Below are positions 39,153 to 47,614 of a DNA stretch of 64,000 bases, one piece after another. The position numbers and the translations under genes are program-made. Numbering within the stretch: the first letter of the stretch is position 1; each line of letters starts with the position of its first letter. Source of the DNA: an uncultured Bacteroidaceae bacterium (GTDB lineage: Bacteria > Bacteroidota > Bacteroidia > Bacteroidales > Bacteroidaceae); the NCBI GenBank assembly GCA_944321635.1, contig CALULY010000002.1:62001-126000 (forward strand), written 5' to 3'. The notes beneath the pieces were generated by a model. The model was not told the origin of the DNA, made no database searches, and saw only the letters and a program-made list of their open reading frames with translations.

Positions 39153-40040
39153 TCAGTCTTGCTTGTAACCAAAGTTGCGGAGTTCCTTGTCGGAGTTCCG
39201 CCAGTCTTTGTCCACTTTGACAAATGTCTTGAGGAAGATGCTCTTCCCGAAGAACCGTTCCATCTCCTTGCGCGCCTCGGTGGCTACTTTCTTCAACGCT
39301 TTTCCCTCGTGGCCGATGATGATGCCTTTCTGGCTGTCGCGCTCGACATAGATTGTCAGGGCTATGCGGATGATTGATTCCTCCTCTTTAAACTCATCTA
39401 CGACGACTTCCACCGAGTAGGGTATCTCCTTGTCATAGAAGAGGAGTATCTTGCCACGCATTATCTCCGAGACGAAAAAGCGCGCAGGCTTGTCAGTGAT
39501 CTGGTCTTTGTCGAAGTAAGGCGGCGAGTCGGGCAGAAGTTCCTTGACGCGCCGCATGACATAGTTGATATTAAACTTAGCTTTGGCCGAGACCGGGATG
39601 ATTTCCGCCTTGGGCAGGAGCTTGCCCCATTCCTCGACAAGGCGGTCAAGGGTCTGCGCGTCGGTCAAGTCTATCTTGTTTATGAGCAACAGGACTGGGA
39701 CATCCAGCTTGTTGACCTTGGCGACAAACTCCTCATGCTTGTCATGTTTCTCCACTATGTCGGTCACATAGATGAGGATGTCGGCATCCTCCAACGCGGA
39801 CTCCGAGAAGCTGAGCATCGTCTCTTGCAACTTGTAGTTTGGTTTCAACACACCCGGCGTGTCCGAAAACACGACCTGAACGTCGTCATCGTTGTATATG
39901 CCCGTGATGCGGTGGCGTGTCGTCTGCGCCTTGAACGTCGCTACCGAGATTTTCTCGCCGACGAGCGCGTTCATCAACGTAGACTTACCGACGTTGGGGT
40001 TGCCCACTATGTTGACGAAGCCTGATTTGTGATGCGGCAT
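39153..40040 (-). CDS. era: GTPase Era
   Basis: This encodes a 295-residue GTPase with a KH RNA-binding domain that binds 16S rRNA 3' end and checks 30S assembly. Motifs are [24 protein letters not shown] (FSDTPGVLKPNYKLQE), NKID (LLINKIDLTDAQTL) and the KH helix GHEGKALKKVATEARKEMER. I start it at ATG 40040 (MPHHKSGFVNIVG) because other Bacteroidetes Era proteins begin a few residues before KSGFVNIVGNP; an alternative ATG at 40073 would add eleven residues. It sits between fabH and der in the same orientation. Confidence 0.96.
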   Translation of the reverse strand: MPHHKSGFVNIVGNPNVGKSTLMNALVGEKISVATFKAQTTRHRITGIYNDDDVQVVFSDTPGVLKPNYKLQETMLSFSESALEDADILIYVTDIVEKHDKHEEFVAKVNKLDVPVLLLINKIDLTDAQTLDRLVEEWGKLLPKAEIIPVSAKAKFNINYVMRRVKELLPDSPPYFDKDQITDKPARFFVSEIMRGKILLFYDKEIPYSVEVVVDEFKEEESIIRIALTIYVERDSQKGIIIGHEGKALKKVATEARKEMERFFGKSIFLKTFVKVDKDWRNSDKELRNFGYKQD

Positions 40041-40115
40041 TGTAAAGAGTTGTTTTTGGTTTGATTCTGCCATTTTATAAGAAAAAACGCATCTTTTCGG
40101 GATGCGTTTTCAATG

Positions 40116-41123
40116 TCAGTCTTGTTTTTGTCCGTCGTATCCCCACTTGACGTATATCGCACCCCACGTGAAGCCTGCACCAAAGGCGGTCAATATCAGA
40201 TTGTCGCCCTTGCGCAATTGGCTCTCATAGTCCCAAAGGCAGAGAGGCAACGTGCCGGCACTGGTATTCCCGTATTTCTGGATGTTTATCATCACGCGTT
40301 CCAAGGGGACTTCCAAGCGTTGGGCCACCGCGTCGATGATGCGGAGGTTGGCCTGGTGGGGAACAATCCAGTTGATGTTGCTCTTGTCAAGGTGATTGCG
40401 CTCGGCGATTTGCGCTGTCACGTTGGACATATTTGACACAGCGTACTTGAACACGGTGCGTCCTTCCTGGTGGATATAATGCATCTTGTTGTCCACGGTG
40501 AAGTAGGACGGCGGGCACACGGAGCCGCCGGCTTTCATGTGCAGGAAAGGCAGCCCTTTGCCGTCAGTCCTGAGCAGGGAGTCTATCACTCCCACCTCCT
40601 CGGTCGTAGCCTCAAGCATCACTGCCGCCGCCCCGTCTCCGAAAATGGGGCAAGTCGCACGGTCAGTATAGTCAACCATCGACGACATCTTGTCTGCCCC
40701 GACGAGGATGACCTTCTTGTGACGACCCGATACAATCATCGATGCAGCCGTCTCCAAACCGTACAGGAAGCCGCAGCAAGCAGCCTGCAAATCGATGGCA
40801 TAAGCATTCTTCAGCCCAAGCTTGTCACACAAGATTGAGGCAGTCGAGGGGAAATGGTAGTCAGGGGTCGTCGTCGAGACGATTATCGCATCGACATCAT
40901 CGGGATTGGAGTTGGTCTTCTTCATCAATTGTTTGGCCGCCTTGCGCGCCATGTACGATGTCCCGAGCCCTTCCTCGTTGAGTATCCTGCGTTCCTTTAC
41001 ACCTATGCGTGTCATAATCCACTCGTCGTTGGTGTCTACCATCCTTGACAGCTCGTCGTTGGTCAGGACATAGTCTGGCACATATCCACCCACGCCGGTG
41101 ATTACTGCGTTAATTTTCTCCAT
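40116..41123 (-). CDS. fabH: 3-oxoacyl-ACP synthase III
   Basis: This starts fatty acid synthesis by condensing acetyl- or branched acyl-CoA with malonyl-ACP, in the cytoplasm. The 335 residues have the thiolase-fold markers: the active-site Cys in [18 protein letters not shown], His in [16 protein letters not shown] and Asn in [15 protein letters not shown]-terminal [20 protein letters not shown] and [10 protein letters not shown] are family segments. In Bacteroidetes FabH accepts branched starters; the genome's acyl preference is not readable here. Its place between rpmF and era follows the common Bacteroidetes order. Confidence 0.96.
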   Translation of the reverse strand: MEKINAVITGVGGYVPDYVLTNDELSRMVDTNDEWIMTRIGVKERRILNEEGLGTSYMARKAAKQLMKKTNSNPDDVDAIIVSTTTPDYHFPSTASILCDKLGLKNAYAIDLQAACCGFLYGLETAASMIVSGRHKKVILVGADKMSSMVDYTDRATCPIFGDGAAAVMLEATTEEVGVIDSLLRTDGKGLPFLHMKAGGSVCPPSYFTVDNKMHYIHQEGRTVFKYAVSNMSNVTAQIAERNHLDKSNINWIVPHQANLRIIDAVAQRLEVPLERVMINIQKYGNTSAGTLPLCLWDYESQLRKGDNLILTAFGAGFTWGAIYVKWGYDGQKQD

Positions 41124-41215
41124 TAGTTCTGCCAGTTAAATTAAACACAAGCGGGGCATCCCGCCTGTACGGCAGGATGTCGTCCGCGCAAAAATCGGCA
41201 AAAGCCGCTGTTTGG

Positions 41216-41398
41216 TCAGACAGCAGCCTTTGGAACAGCGAGCTTTCCTCTGTAATAGCCGCACTCCCCGCACACGGTGTGGTAGATGTGCCATGCCCCG
41301 CAGTTAGGACAAACAGCCAGCGTGGGGGCTACTGCCTTGTCATGAGTTCTTCTCTTAGCAGTTCTAGTCTTGGATTGTCTTCTTTTAGGATGTGCCAT
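41216..41398 (-). CDS. rpmF: 50S ribosomal protein L32
   Basis: This encodes the 60-residue L32 protein of the large ribosomal subunit. It begins MAHPKRRQSKTRTAKRRTHD, the basic RNA-binding N-terminus of L32, and holds a zinc-finger pair CPNC...CGEC. It lies 11 bp downstream of yceD, the normal companion, and shares that gene's promoter. The all-cysteine zinc site means that the zinc-containing L32 version is used; no zinc-free alternative is in this window. Confidence 0.97.
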   Translation of the reverse strand: MAHPKRRQSKTRTAKRRTHDKAVAPTLAVCPNCGAWHIYHTVCGECGYYRGKLAVPKAAV

Positions 41399-41409
41399 TT
41401 TCTCACAAT

Positions 41410-41952
41410 TTATTTGTTGTTATTCAATAATTCTTTCAACGCGTCCCATCTCGGGTCGGTGCCTTTACGCCCCGTGCCTTCTCCATCTCCGCCGCCATCA
41501 CCGCCGGCCTCATAGCCGTGGAGGCGTGCAGCCATCTCCTCGTTGCACTGCCCGTCGGGATGCACCCGCTTGCAAGGCAAGGCAAGGGCGATTGACTCAA
41601 ACAGATGCCAGGCGACGTTTAGCACGCCGTCGGGACTGTCAACCCAGATGATCCCGTCGTCATCGCCATCCCCGTCGCCCAGTTTTGCCAGAAGCACCTC
41701 ATGTGTGTGGATGCTGACAGGCACGTCGTCAAGGCAACGGTCGCAAGGCACGACAGCGACACCGTCGCAATCTATCGTCAGCTCAAAATCATGGGACAGG
41801 CGCCTCACATCGACACGGGCTGTGACATTGCCCTTGTCAAGCACTGGCGAATCGATTGACTCAAAGAAACTGTCGGTCAAGACATACTCACGGTGGAGCG
41901 TGTCGCCCGTCATCCCTTCGAGGTCTATGTCAAACTGTTCTGTAAGTTCCAC
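41410..41952 (-). CDS. yceD: YceD (DUF177) family protein
   Basis: This encodes 180 residues of the DUF177/YceD family, which is linked to 23S rRNA or 50S assembly and usually sits before rpmF. The CxxC pair is in VVPCDRCLDDVPVSI and a second cysteine pair lies in LPCKRVHPDGQCNEE, typical of the family. The C-terminal linker EAGGDGGGDGEGTGRKGTDP is low complexity. It is the first gene of the operon; a minus-strand TACCTTTG -7 box (42018-42025) lies 66 bp upstream. Confidence 0.92.
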   Translation of the reverse strand: MELTEQFDIDLEGMTGDTLHREYVLTDSFFESIDSPVLDKGNVTARVDVRRLSHDFELTIDCDGVAVVPCDRCLDDVPVSIHTHEVLLAKLGDGDGDDDGIIWVDSPDGVLNVAWHLFESIALALPCKRVHPDGQCNEEMAARLHGYEAGGDGGGDGEGTGRKGTDPRWDALKELLNNNK

Positions 41953-42017
41953 GTTTTCAACTGACTAAACCGCCGCATCATTTGACGTATGCATACGACA
42001 CGGCAATTTTCGGGCTA

Positions 42018-42025
42018 CAAAGGTA
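42018..42025 (-). promoter_or_regulatory. -7 box of the yceD operon
   Basis: TACCTTTG on the minus strand fits TAnnTTTG; a TTTG-like sequence about 22 bp further upstream could serve as -33. It lies in the 630-bp gap 41953-42582, which otherwise holds repeat copy E and the thioredoxin promoter. Confidence 0.5.
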
Positions 42026-42260
42026 CAAATAATTTGCATTCAAACATCAAAACCCTCTGATTATTTGCCACTATGCCACGACAGCAGCACCCGGCAAATG
42101 AGGTTGCCACGCACCGTCCCGCGACATTCACCGCCGGACAACACGGCGGCGGCAACAAGCCGGATGAAGCCGGCACACCTATATTTATATATACAGGCAA
42201 GCTCCCGTCTCCGCCCAATCGCAGGAAAAATCCCCCTACCCTCGGGGGAAAACAACGCAG

Positions 42261-42376
42261 GGTCAGAGGAAAAGTTCATTCAAAAGTTTTGTTTATATAT
42301 TCAAAACTTCTGTTTATATAAACAAAAGTTCTGTTTATACATTCAAAACTTTTGTTTTTACTTTATGCGCCGTGCA
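42261..42376 (+). repeat. Interspersed 21-bp palindrome-array repeat, copy E (partial)
   Basis: Four cores start at 42281, 42302, 42323 and 42344, exactly 21 bp apart, framed by AAGTTCATT on the left and ACTTTATGCGC on the right. The outer terminal repeats (GCATAAAGTTCA...CACCGGG) are worn or missing, so this is a shorter or degraded copy. Orientation is that of copies B and C. Confidence 0.8.
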
Positions 42377-42530
42377 ACCAGAGTCCATGCCAGACATCAA
42401 GACGGTTTTCCCCGAAAGACAGGCAACAGAAGCACCGGGACATCCCGCAGGGGACACCGGGCGGCGCGCATGGCAATGAGTGGCGTAGCTGGGGCATTTG
42501 ATGTATTCGGAAATATTTTCCCTTGGAAAA

Positions 42531-42561
42531 TTTGTATCACAGAAAACAATCATTACCTTTG
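42531..42561 (+). promoter_or_regulatory. Promoter of the thioredoxin-marR operon
   Basis: TTTG (42531-42534), 19-bp spacer and TACCTTTG (42554-42561) match the Bacteroidetes consensus exactly, 21 bp before ATG 42583. Confidence 0.7.
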
Positions 42562-42582
42562 CCGCATCAAAACGTATACGAG

Positions 42583-43077
42583 ATGAGAACAAACTTTGTA
42601 AAACAACTTGCCTTGCCTCTCGCTGCAATCCTCATGGCGACAACAGCGTGCGCACAAACCAGCAAGGACAGCGCGGGACAGGCTACGGAACAACAAACTG
42701 AAACGATGGGAACAACAGGCACAGTGCACCTGACAAAGGAAGAATTCCTGAAAAAGGTGTTTGATTATGAAAAGAACAGCGAATGGAAATACGAGGGAGA
42801 CCTCCCGGCAATCGTGGATTTCTATGCCACTTGGTGCGGGCCATGCAAAGCCATAGCCCCGGTGCTGGAAGAACTGGCGGCTGAGTACGACGGTAAAATA
42901 CACATCTACAAGATCGACACCGACCAGGAACAGGAGCTGGCGGCGGCATTCGGCATCAGGAGCATCCCGACACTGCTGTTCATCCCCATGGACGGGCAAC
43001 CGCAGATGAGCATGGGCGCGATGCCAAAGGCGTCACTCAAGGAGGCAATCGAAAAAGTCTTGTTGAAAAAACAATGA
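42583..43077 (+). CDS. Exported thioredoxin-like protein
   Basis: This encodes 164 residues: signal sequence MRTNFVKQLALPLAAILMAT (TTACAQ could be a weak lipobox or a normal cleavage site), a polar linker, then a thioredoxin fold with the redox motif FYATWCGPCKAIAPVLEEL (Cys ~86 and 89) and the cis-proline region IRSIPTLLFIP. The electrons needed in the periplasm come from a DsbD-like partner not in this window. Such proteins reduce or isomerise envelope disulfides or aid cytochrome maturation. Its stop overlaps the start of the MarR gene by 4 bp, so both are one operon. Confidence 0.88.
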   Translation: MRTNFVKQLALPLAAILMATTACAQTSKDSAGQATEQQTETMGTTGTVHLTKEEFLKKVFDYEKNSEWKYEGDLPAIVDFYATWCGPCKAIAPVLEELAAEYDGKIHIYKIDTDQEQELAAAFGIRSIPTLLFIPMDGQPQMSMGAMPKASLKEAIEKVLLKKQ

Positions 43078-43436
43078 CTGGCGGCCTTGAAGCAATCTGC
43101 CGGGTGCGTGAGCTGCACCGCGCCATAAGCGAATTTGAACAGCAATTCCAGTCGCGGCACGGGCTTTGCATCAACGAGGGGATGCTGCTCTGCACACTGA
43201 AGAAGTCATGCTGCCTCACGTCCGGGGCAATAGCCGACGCGCTCGCCTTGTCGGTGTCAAACGCCTCCAAGGTCATAGCCTCGGCCGAAAAGAAAGAACT
43301 CGTCAGCCGCAGCCTCGGCGACTGCGACAAGCGGCAAATGCACTTCATGCTGACGGCAAAGGGTGAAAAAGCCCTGGAGGAGATAAGCAAAAGCGAACTG
43401 CATCTCCCGCCGCTCCTTGCGGCACTGGTGCAGTGA
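43074..43436 (+). CDS. MarR-family transcriptional regulator
   Basis: This encodes a 120-residue winged-helix regulator. The helix-turn-helix is LTSGAIADALALSVSNASKV followed by the wing KKELVSRSLGDCDKRQMHFM LTAKGEKAL. The N-terminal helix (LHRAISEFEQQFQSRHGLCI) forms the dimer surface. MarR proteins often sense oxidants or aromatic compounds. Three cysteines (MLLCTLKKSCC, GDCDK) make redox sensing plausible given the co-transcribed thioredoxin, but this is inference. It overlaps the thioredoxin gene by 4 bp. Confidence 0.85.
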   Translation: MTGGLEAICRVRELHRAISEFEQQFQSRHGLCINEGMLLCTLKKSCCLTSGAIADALALSVSNASKVIASAEKKELVSRSLGDCDKRQMHFMLTAKGEKALEEISKSELHLPPLLAALVQ

Positions 43437-43442
43437 ACATGG

Positions 43443-43484
43443 CCATCGGGGGCAGGCAGGTCAATCACCGCCTGCCCCCGATGG
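43443..43484. terminator. G/C-rich palindrome between marR and recQ
   Basis: CATCGGGGGCAGGC pairs perfectly with GCCTGCCCCCGATG across a 12-nt loop. It lies over the convergent ends of the MarR and RecQ genes and contains the last codons of recQ. There is no T run on either strand, so termination there would be through a stable hairpin only. Confidence 0.45.
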
Positions 43485-45383
43485 CATCACCAAACTCCCG
43501 ACGAGATGCACGCGTCCCATGTCGGAGAGATATTGCAACGCGGCGCCCGCCACGTCGTCAGACACGCCAAGCACGGCGGCGAGCTGGCCGGCGTGGATGC
43601 TGCCACGCTCACGGAGGCAAGCCTCCATAACCTCTACCACATCCGACAATTCGCCCAGACGCAACGGCGACGATGTGTGCTGCAAGCAGACATCACACTT
43701 CATGCAATTGGACGAAGCCGACTCGCCAAAGTAGGCAAGCAGCATCCGGCTGCGGCAAGTCATGCTGCTGGAACAGTAGTCGATGACCGACTCGACGCGA
43801 CGCGCACAGCGTTCCTTCTTGTCCTTGTAGATTTCATCACCGAGGCGGATGCGCTCACACTCGATGCGGTCGGTGTTGTAAACTATGTAACGCGTCTTCA
43901 TGCCAGGCACAAAGCGCACTACGCCCAGACGGAAGAGCCATTTGAGATGCTCGTGCACGTCGCGTTGTGCCAAGCTGCATTTGTAAGCGATGAGTGTCTC
44001 GTCGATGAACGAGTAGTCTTTGTACAAACCGGTGTAATTGCGCATGACCGCATCAAGCACAGCCCCGGCCGTAGGGTTTGACCGTGCTGCCGACTCCAAG
44101 CCTTCCCGGCCGGCCAACAACATGAGGCGCGGAGGGATATCCTGCTCCTCAGTGTAGTCGATGTAGCCCGCCAGGGCCAAGAGCTTCAATGCACTGTCAA
44201 CCTGCACCGCCACGTGCCCGAACTTGGAACTGAAGTCGAAAAGGTCAAATGCCAACGTGGCGCCCCCGCCACTGCCCATGCCTATCTGGAAGTAGTAACT
44301 CAACTCCTCGTAGACCCGACGTATGTACGACACCTCGGGATAAGAGTCGGACACCCTGCGGTGCAGCAGCCGTTTGTCCGCCGCCTCGCAGAAAAGCATC
44401 ACGGCGTATGCCTTGCCACCATCGCGCCCGGCGCGCCCCGCCTCCTGGAAATAGGCCTCAATGGAATCAGGAACATCGATGTGGACAACGAGCCTGACGT
44501 CGGACTTGTCTATCCCCATGCCGAAAGCATTGGTCGCCACCATGACACGCACCTCGTCATTCATCCATCGACGTTGCCTGTCATCCTTGTCACTGTCGGT
44601 GAGACCGGCGTGGTAGTAGTCAGCCGTCACCCCTTGGGCGTTGAGCAATTCGCAGACAATGCGGCACTTCTTGCGGCTGCGCACATAGACGATGGCCGAG
44701 CCTGCCACCTTGGAGAGGATGTCAATCAACGATTTCTCCTTGTCATCGCTCTTCCTGACCACGTATGCAAGGTTGTCGCGGTAGAAACTCATCTTGACGA
44801 CGTTGGGCGATGCAAACTCCAGCTTGTCTTGTATGTCCGCAACGACCTCTTTGGTGGCAGTCGCCGTGAGGGCAAGCACGGGGACGCCGGGCAGGAGATG
44901 CCTTATCTCGGCAATCTTCAAGTACGACGGACGGAAATCATACCCCCACTGCGAGATGCAATGCGCCTCATCGACGGCGATGAGACACACTGTCATAGAC
45001 TTCAACTTGGAACGGAAGATGTCGGATGCCAGACGCTCGGGGGATATGTAAAGGAACTTGTAGCCGCCGAACACGCAACTCTCAAGCGTGGCAATAATGT
45101 CCCCGCGCGACATCCCCGAATAGACTGCCGCCGCCTTTATGCCCTTGTCGCGGAGATGTGCGACCTGGTCTTTCATGAGTGCGATGAGCGGGGTGATGAC
45201 GATGCATATCCCGGGCATCGACAATGCCGGCACTTGGAACGAAATCGATTTGCCGCCGCCCGTAGGCATGAGGCCGAGGGTGTCCTTGCCCTGGGCTATG
45301 CTCTCGATGATTTGTTGCTGGATGCCCCTGAACGAACCATACCCCCAGTAACGTCTGAGGATGTCGAGATGGGTCTGGCTCAT
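43461..45383 (-). CDS. recQ: ATP-dependent DNA helicase RecQ
   Basis: This encodes a 640-residue 3'-5' helicase used in recombination and stalled-fork repair. The two RecA-like lobes carry GLMPTGGGKSISFQVPAL, the DEAH box VDEAHCISQWGYDFRPSYLK and QEAGRAGRDG. After them comes the zinc-binding set near YCSSSMTCRSRMLLAYFGES ASSNCMKCDVC and a winged-helix RQC-type end; I see no HRDC domain, so this is the shorter form. It overlaps recJ by 4 bp, indicating coupled expression of two single-strand processing enzymes. Confidence 0.95.
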   Translation of the reverse strand: MSQTHLDILRRYWGYGSFRGIQQQIIESIAQGKDTLGLMPTGGGKSISFQVPALSMPGICIVITPLIALMKDQVAHLRDKGIKAAAVYSGMSRGDIIATLESCVFGGYKFLYISPERLASDIFRSKLKSMTVCLIAVDEAHCISQWGYDFRPSYLKIAEIRHLLPGVPVLALTATATKEVVADIQDKLEFASPNVVKMSFYRDNLAYVVRKSDDKEKSLIDILSKVAGSAIVYVRSRKKCRIVCELLNAQGVTADYYHAGLTDSDKDDRQRRWMNDEVRVMVATNAFGMGIDKSDVRLVVHIDVPDSIEAYFQEAGRAGRDGGKAYAVMLFCEAADKRLLHRRVSDSYPEVSYIRRVYEELSYYFQIGMGSGGGATLAFDLFDFSSKFGHVAVQVDSALKLLALAGYIDYTEEQDIPPRLMLLAGREGLESAARSNPTAGAVLDAVMRNYTGLYKDYSFIDETLIAYKCSLAQRDVHEHLKWLFRLGVVRFVPGMKTRYIVYNTDRIECERIRLGDEIYKDKKERCARRVESVIDYCSSSMTCRSRMLLAYFGESASSNCMKCDVCLQHTSSPLRLGELSDVVEVMEACLRERGSIHAGQLAAVLGVSDDVAGAALQYLSDMGRVHLVGSLVMPSGAGGD

Positions 45384-47098
45384 AGCGACGGGCGGATGCC
45401 TTCTATCTGCAACTGCACCTCACCACGTTTGTGCGTGTTCTCCTCGATTGTGTAGCAGATGTCAAACGAACTCTTGGTCTTGATGTAACGCACCTGCGAA
45501 CTCTGTCCGAAGGCGATGCCGTTGATCACCTTGTTAGACTTGTTGTCTACCAACTCCATCTTGATGTGCTCCTGATCACGCCCGACGACTTTACTGGTGC
45601 CGTAGTCATAAACGTTGCGTGTCATGAACAGCGGCTTCATGTTGCCCGGGCCGAAGGGGTTGAACTTCTTGAGGTCGTTGTAGAACTTCATCGAGATGTC
45701 TTTGAACTGCAACTCCGCGTCAATGTTCATCGTCGAACCCATCTGTTCGGGATGTATGTGTGATGCAACATAGTCCTCAAAGCGGCGTGTGAACTCATCG
45801 ACGTTTTCAAGCCTCATCGTCAGCCCGGCGGCGTAGGTGTGCCCCCCGAAGTTCTCAAGCAGGTCCTTGCAATGCTCGATGGCCTTGTAGACATCAAAGC
45901 CCGAGACCGAGCGGGCCGAGCCCGTTGCGAACTCATTGGTCTGGGTCAGCACCACTGCGGGACGGTAGTAGATCTCCGTCAGCCGGGATGCCACGATGCC
46001 GATGACCCCCTTGTGCCACTCTGGGTTGAAGAGCACGATGGTCTTGCGCTCGGAGAGGTCTGCGAGATGCTCGACGATGTGGTTGGCTTCCTCGGTCATC
46101 GACTTGTCCAAGTCCTTGCGTGTCTCGTTGTACTGGTTGATCAGGTTGCTCTTTTCAATCGCCGCAGCATAGTCTTTCTCGGTGAGCAGATCGACCGACT
46201 CCTTGCCGTTCTGGATTCGCCCCGAGGCATTTATGCGCGGGCCTATCTTGAAGATGATGTCGCTAAACGTGATTTCCTTGCCTGCCAAGCCGCAAACCTC
46301 GATAATCGCCTTGAGCCCCGTCGAGGGGTTGGTGTTCAACTGCTTCAAGCCGTGATAGGCGAGCACCCGGTTTTCCCCCATCACAGGCACGATGTCCGCC
46401 GCTATGCTCACCGCCACCAAATCGAGCAGGTGGGCAAGTGTGCCAAACGACAAGCCGTTGTCCTTGGCAAACGCCTGCATGAACTTGAATCCCACGCCGC
46501 ACCCCGAAAGGTCAGGGCAGGGATAAGTGGAGTCAAAACGCTTGGGGTTCAAGATAGCAGCCGCGTCGGGCAATGTCTCGTCGGGCACGTGGTGGTCACA
46601 GATGATGAAGTCTATGCCTTTTGACTTGGCGTATGCGATCTCATCGACGGCCTTGATGCCGCAATCCAGCACTATCACCAGACCCACTCCTGTCGAGGCC
46701 GCATAGTCCACGCCCTTGCGCGAGACCCCGTAGCCCTCATCATAGCGGTCAGGGATGTAGTAGTCCAGATTGGAATAGAAGTTTTGCAGGTACTTGTAGA
46801 CCAACGACACCGCCGTCGTCCCATCGACATCGTAATCTCCGTAGACCAAGATGCGCTCCTTCCGCCCGATGGCAAGGTTGAGGCGGCTGACGGCCTTGTC
46901 CATATCCTCCATCAGGAACGGGTCATGCAGCTGCGACAACTGGGGACGGAAAAAACTTTTGGCGGCGTGGACGGTCGTTATGCCGCGCATCACCAGCAGG
47001 AGAGCGAGTGCCGGATGGATGCCAAGCTCCTGCGCAAGCTTTTGTCCCCGACGTTCCTGGTCGGGAGCGGGAGTCTGATAAATCCATTTACTGCTCAT
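45380..47098 (-). CDS. recJ: Single-stranded-DNA-specific exonuclease RecJ
   Basis: This encodes a 572-residue 5'-3' exonuclease of the DHH family, acting with RecQ and RecF-pathway proteins. The DHH motifs are GDYDVDGTTAVSLVYKYL, VLDCGIKAVDEIAYAKSKGI and ICDHHVPDETLPDAAAIL-type sequence; a DHHA1 domain follows (NFGGHTYAAGLTMRLENVDE, with GGH). The C-terminal OB-fold closes with QLQIEGIRPSL. A longer upstream frame beginning near 47269 is rejected because the family starts at MSSKWIYQTP (ATG 47098), shortly after which the first helix appears. The next gene, recQ, overlaps by 4 bp. Confidence 0.95.
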   Translation of the reverse strand: MSSKWIYQTPAPDQERRGQKLAQELGIHPALALLLVMRGITTVHAAKSFFRPQLSQLHDPFLMEDMDKAVSRLNLAIGRKERILVYGDYDVDGTTAVSLVYKYLQNFYSNLDYYIPDRYDEGYGVSRKGVDYAASTGVGLVIVLDCGIKAVDEIAYAKSKGIDFIICDHHVPDETLPDAAAILNPKRFDSTYPCPDLSGCGVGFKFMQAFAKDNGLSFGTLAHLLDLVAVSIAADIVPVMGENRVLAYHGLKQLNTNPSTGLKAIIEVCGLAGKEITFSDIIFKIGPRINASGRIQNGKESVDLLTEKDYAAAIEKSNLINQYNETRKDLDKSMTEEANHIVEHLADLSERKTIVLFNPEWHKGVIGIVASRLTEIYYRPAVVLTQTNEFATGSARSVSGFDVYKAIEHCKDLLENFGGHTYAAGLTMRLENVDEFTRRFEDYVASHIHPEQMGSTMNIDAELQFKDISMKFYNDLKKFNPFGPGNMKPLFMTRNVYDYGTSKVVGRDQEHIKMELVDNKSNKVINGIAFGQSSQVRYIKTKSSFDICYTIEENTHKRGEVQLQIEGIRPSL

Positions 47099-47346
47099 AT
47101 AGTGTGTCTTTTTTCTTTCTTCTCGCCATTGTGCCAGCACCCCGCACCAAACACGGGGCACGGTGCGCAAAAAAGCGGCGGATGGATGCAACCGCCACGT
47201 TGCCACTGCCGGCAAACAATCTGTAAAGTTAGGGAAAATTAATGAGACGGAATGACAATGGACGTACAATCATTGAAAATACCAAGTTTCGGCTATGCGG
47301 CCGCACCTCCGCACACCGCATCCGCAAGCACCGTGCACGGGGCAAA

Positions 47347-47456
47347 AAACATTGCATGAAAGTGGTGGAAACATCCTATGCTACCGCTAAAAACATTCAA
47401 TGCTAATGGTGAAAACATTGTATGCTAACGACAAAAACATCCTATGCTGACGGCAG
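47347..47456. repeat. 22-bp tandem repeat array, copy 2 (five units)
   Basis: Five units of exactly 22 bp start at 47347, 47369, 47391, 47413 and 47435. Each begins AAACAT, continues with two to four bases and ATG, and in units 2-5 is followed by CT; the tail of each unit differs. It is the same family as 37579-37666. It lies in the 516-bp gap between recJ and the aminotransferase, which contains no gene. Confidence 0.85.
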
Positions 47457-47520
47457 CCCCATCAAGTGCCGACGCCGCAGCCCATCACTGCCCGCGCCAC
47501 ACCACCAGACGGCATACAAA

Positions 47521-47562
47521 AAAGGCCGCGCGCAGCATCACGCCACGCACGGCCTCTTTTCC
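47521..47562 (-). terminator. Terminator of the aminotransferase gene
   Basis: On the minus strand GGCCGTGCG pairs with CGCGCGGCC (one G-U) and is followed by TTTTTTG, roughly 50 bp past the stop codon. Confidence 0.8.
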
Positions 47563-47614
47563 ACCGGCACACGGCAGCACAGCCCTGCGGCCATGCCCTG
47601 GTGCCGGAGACATC

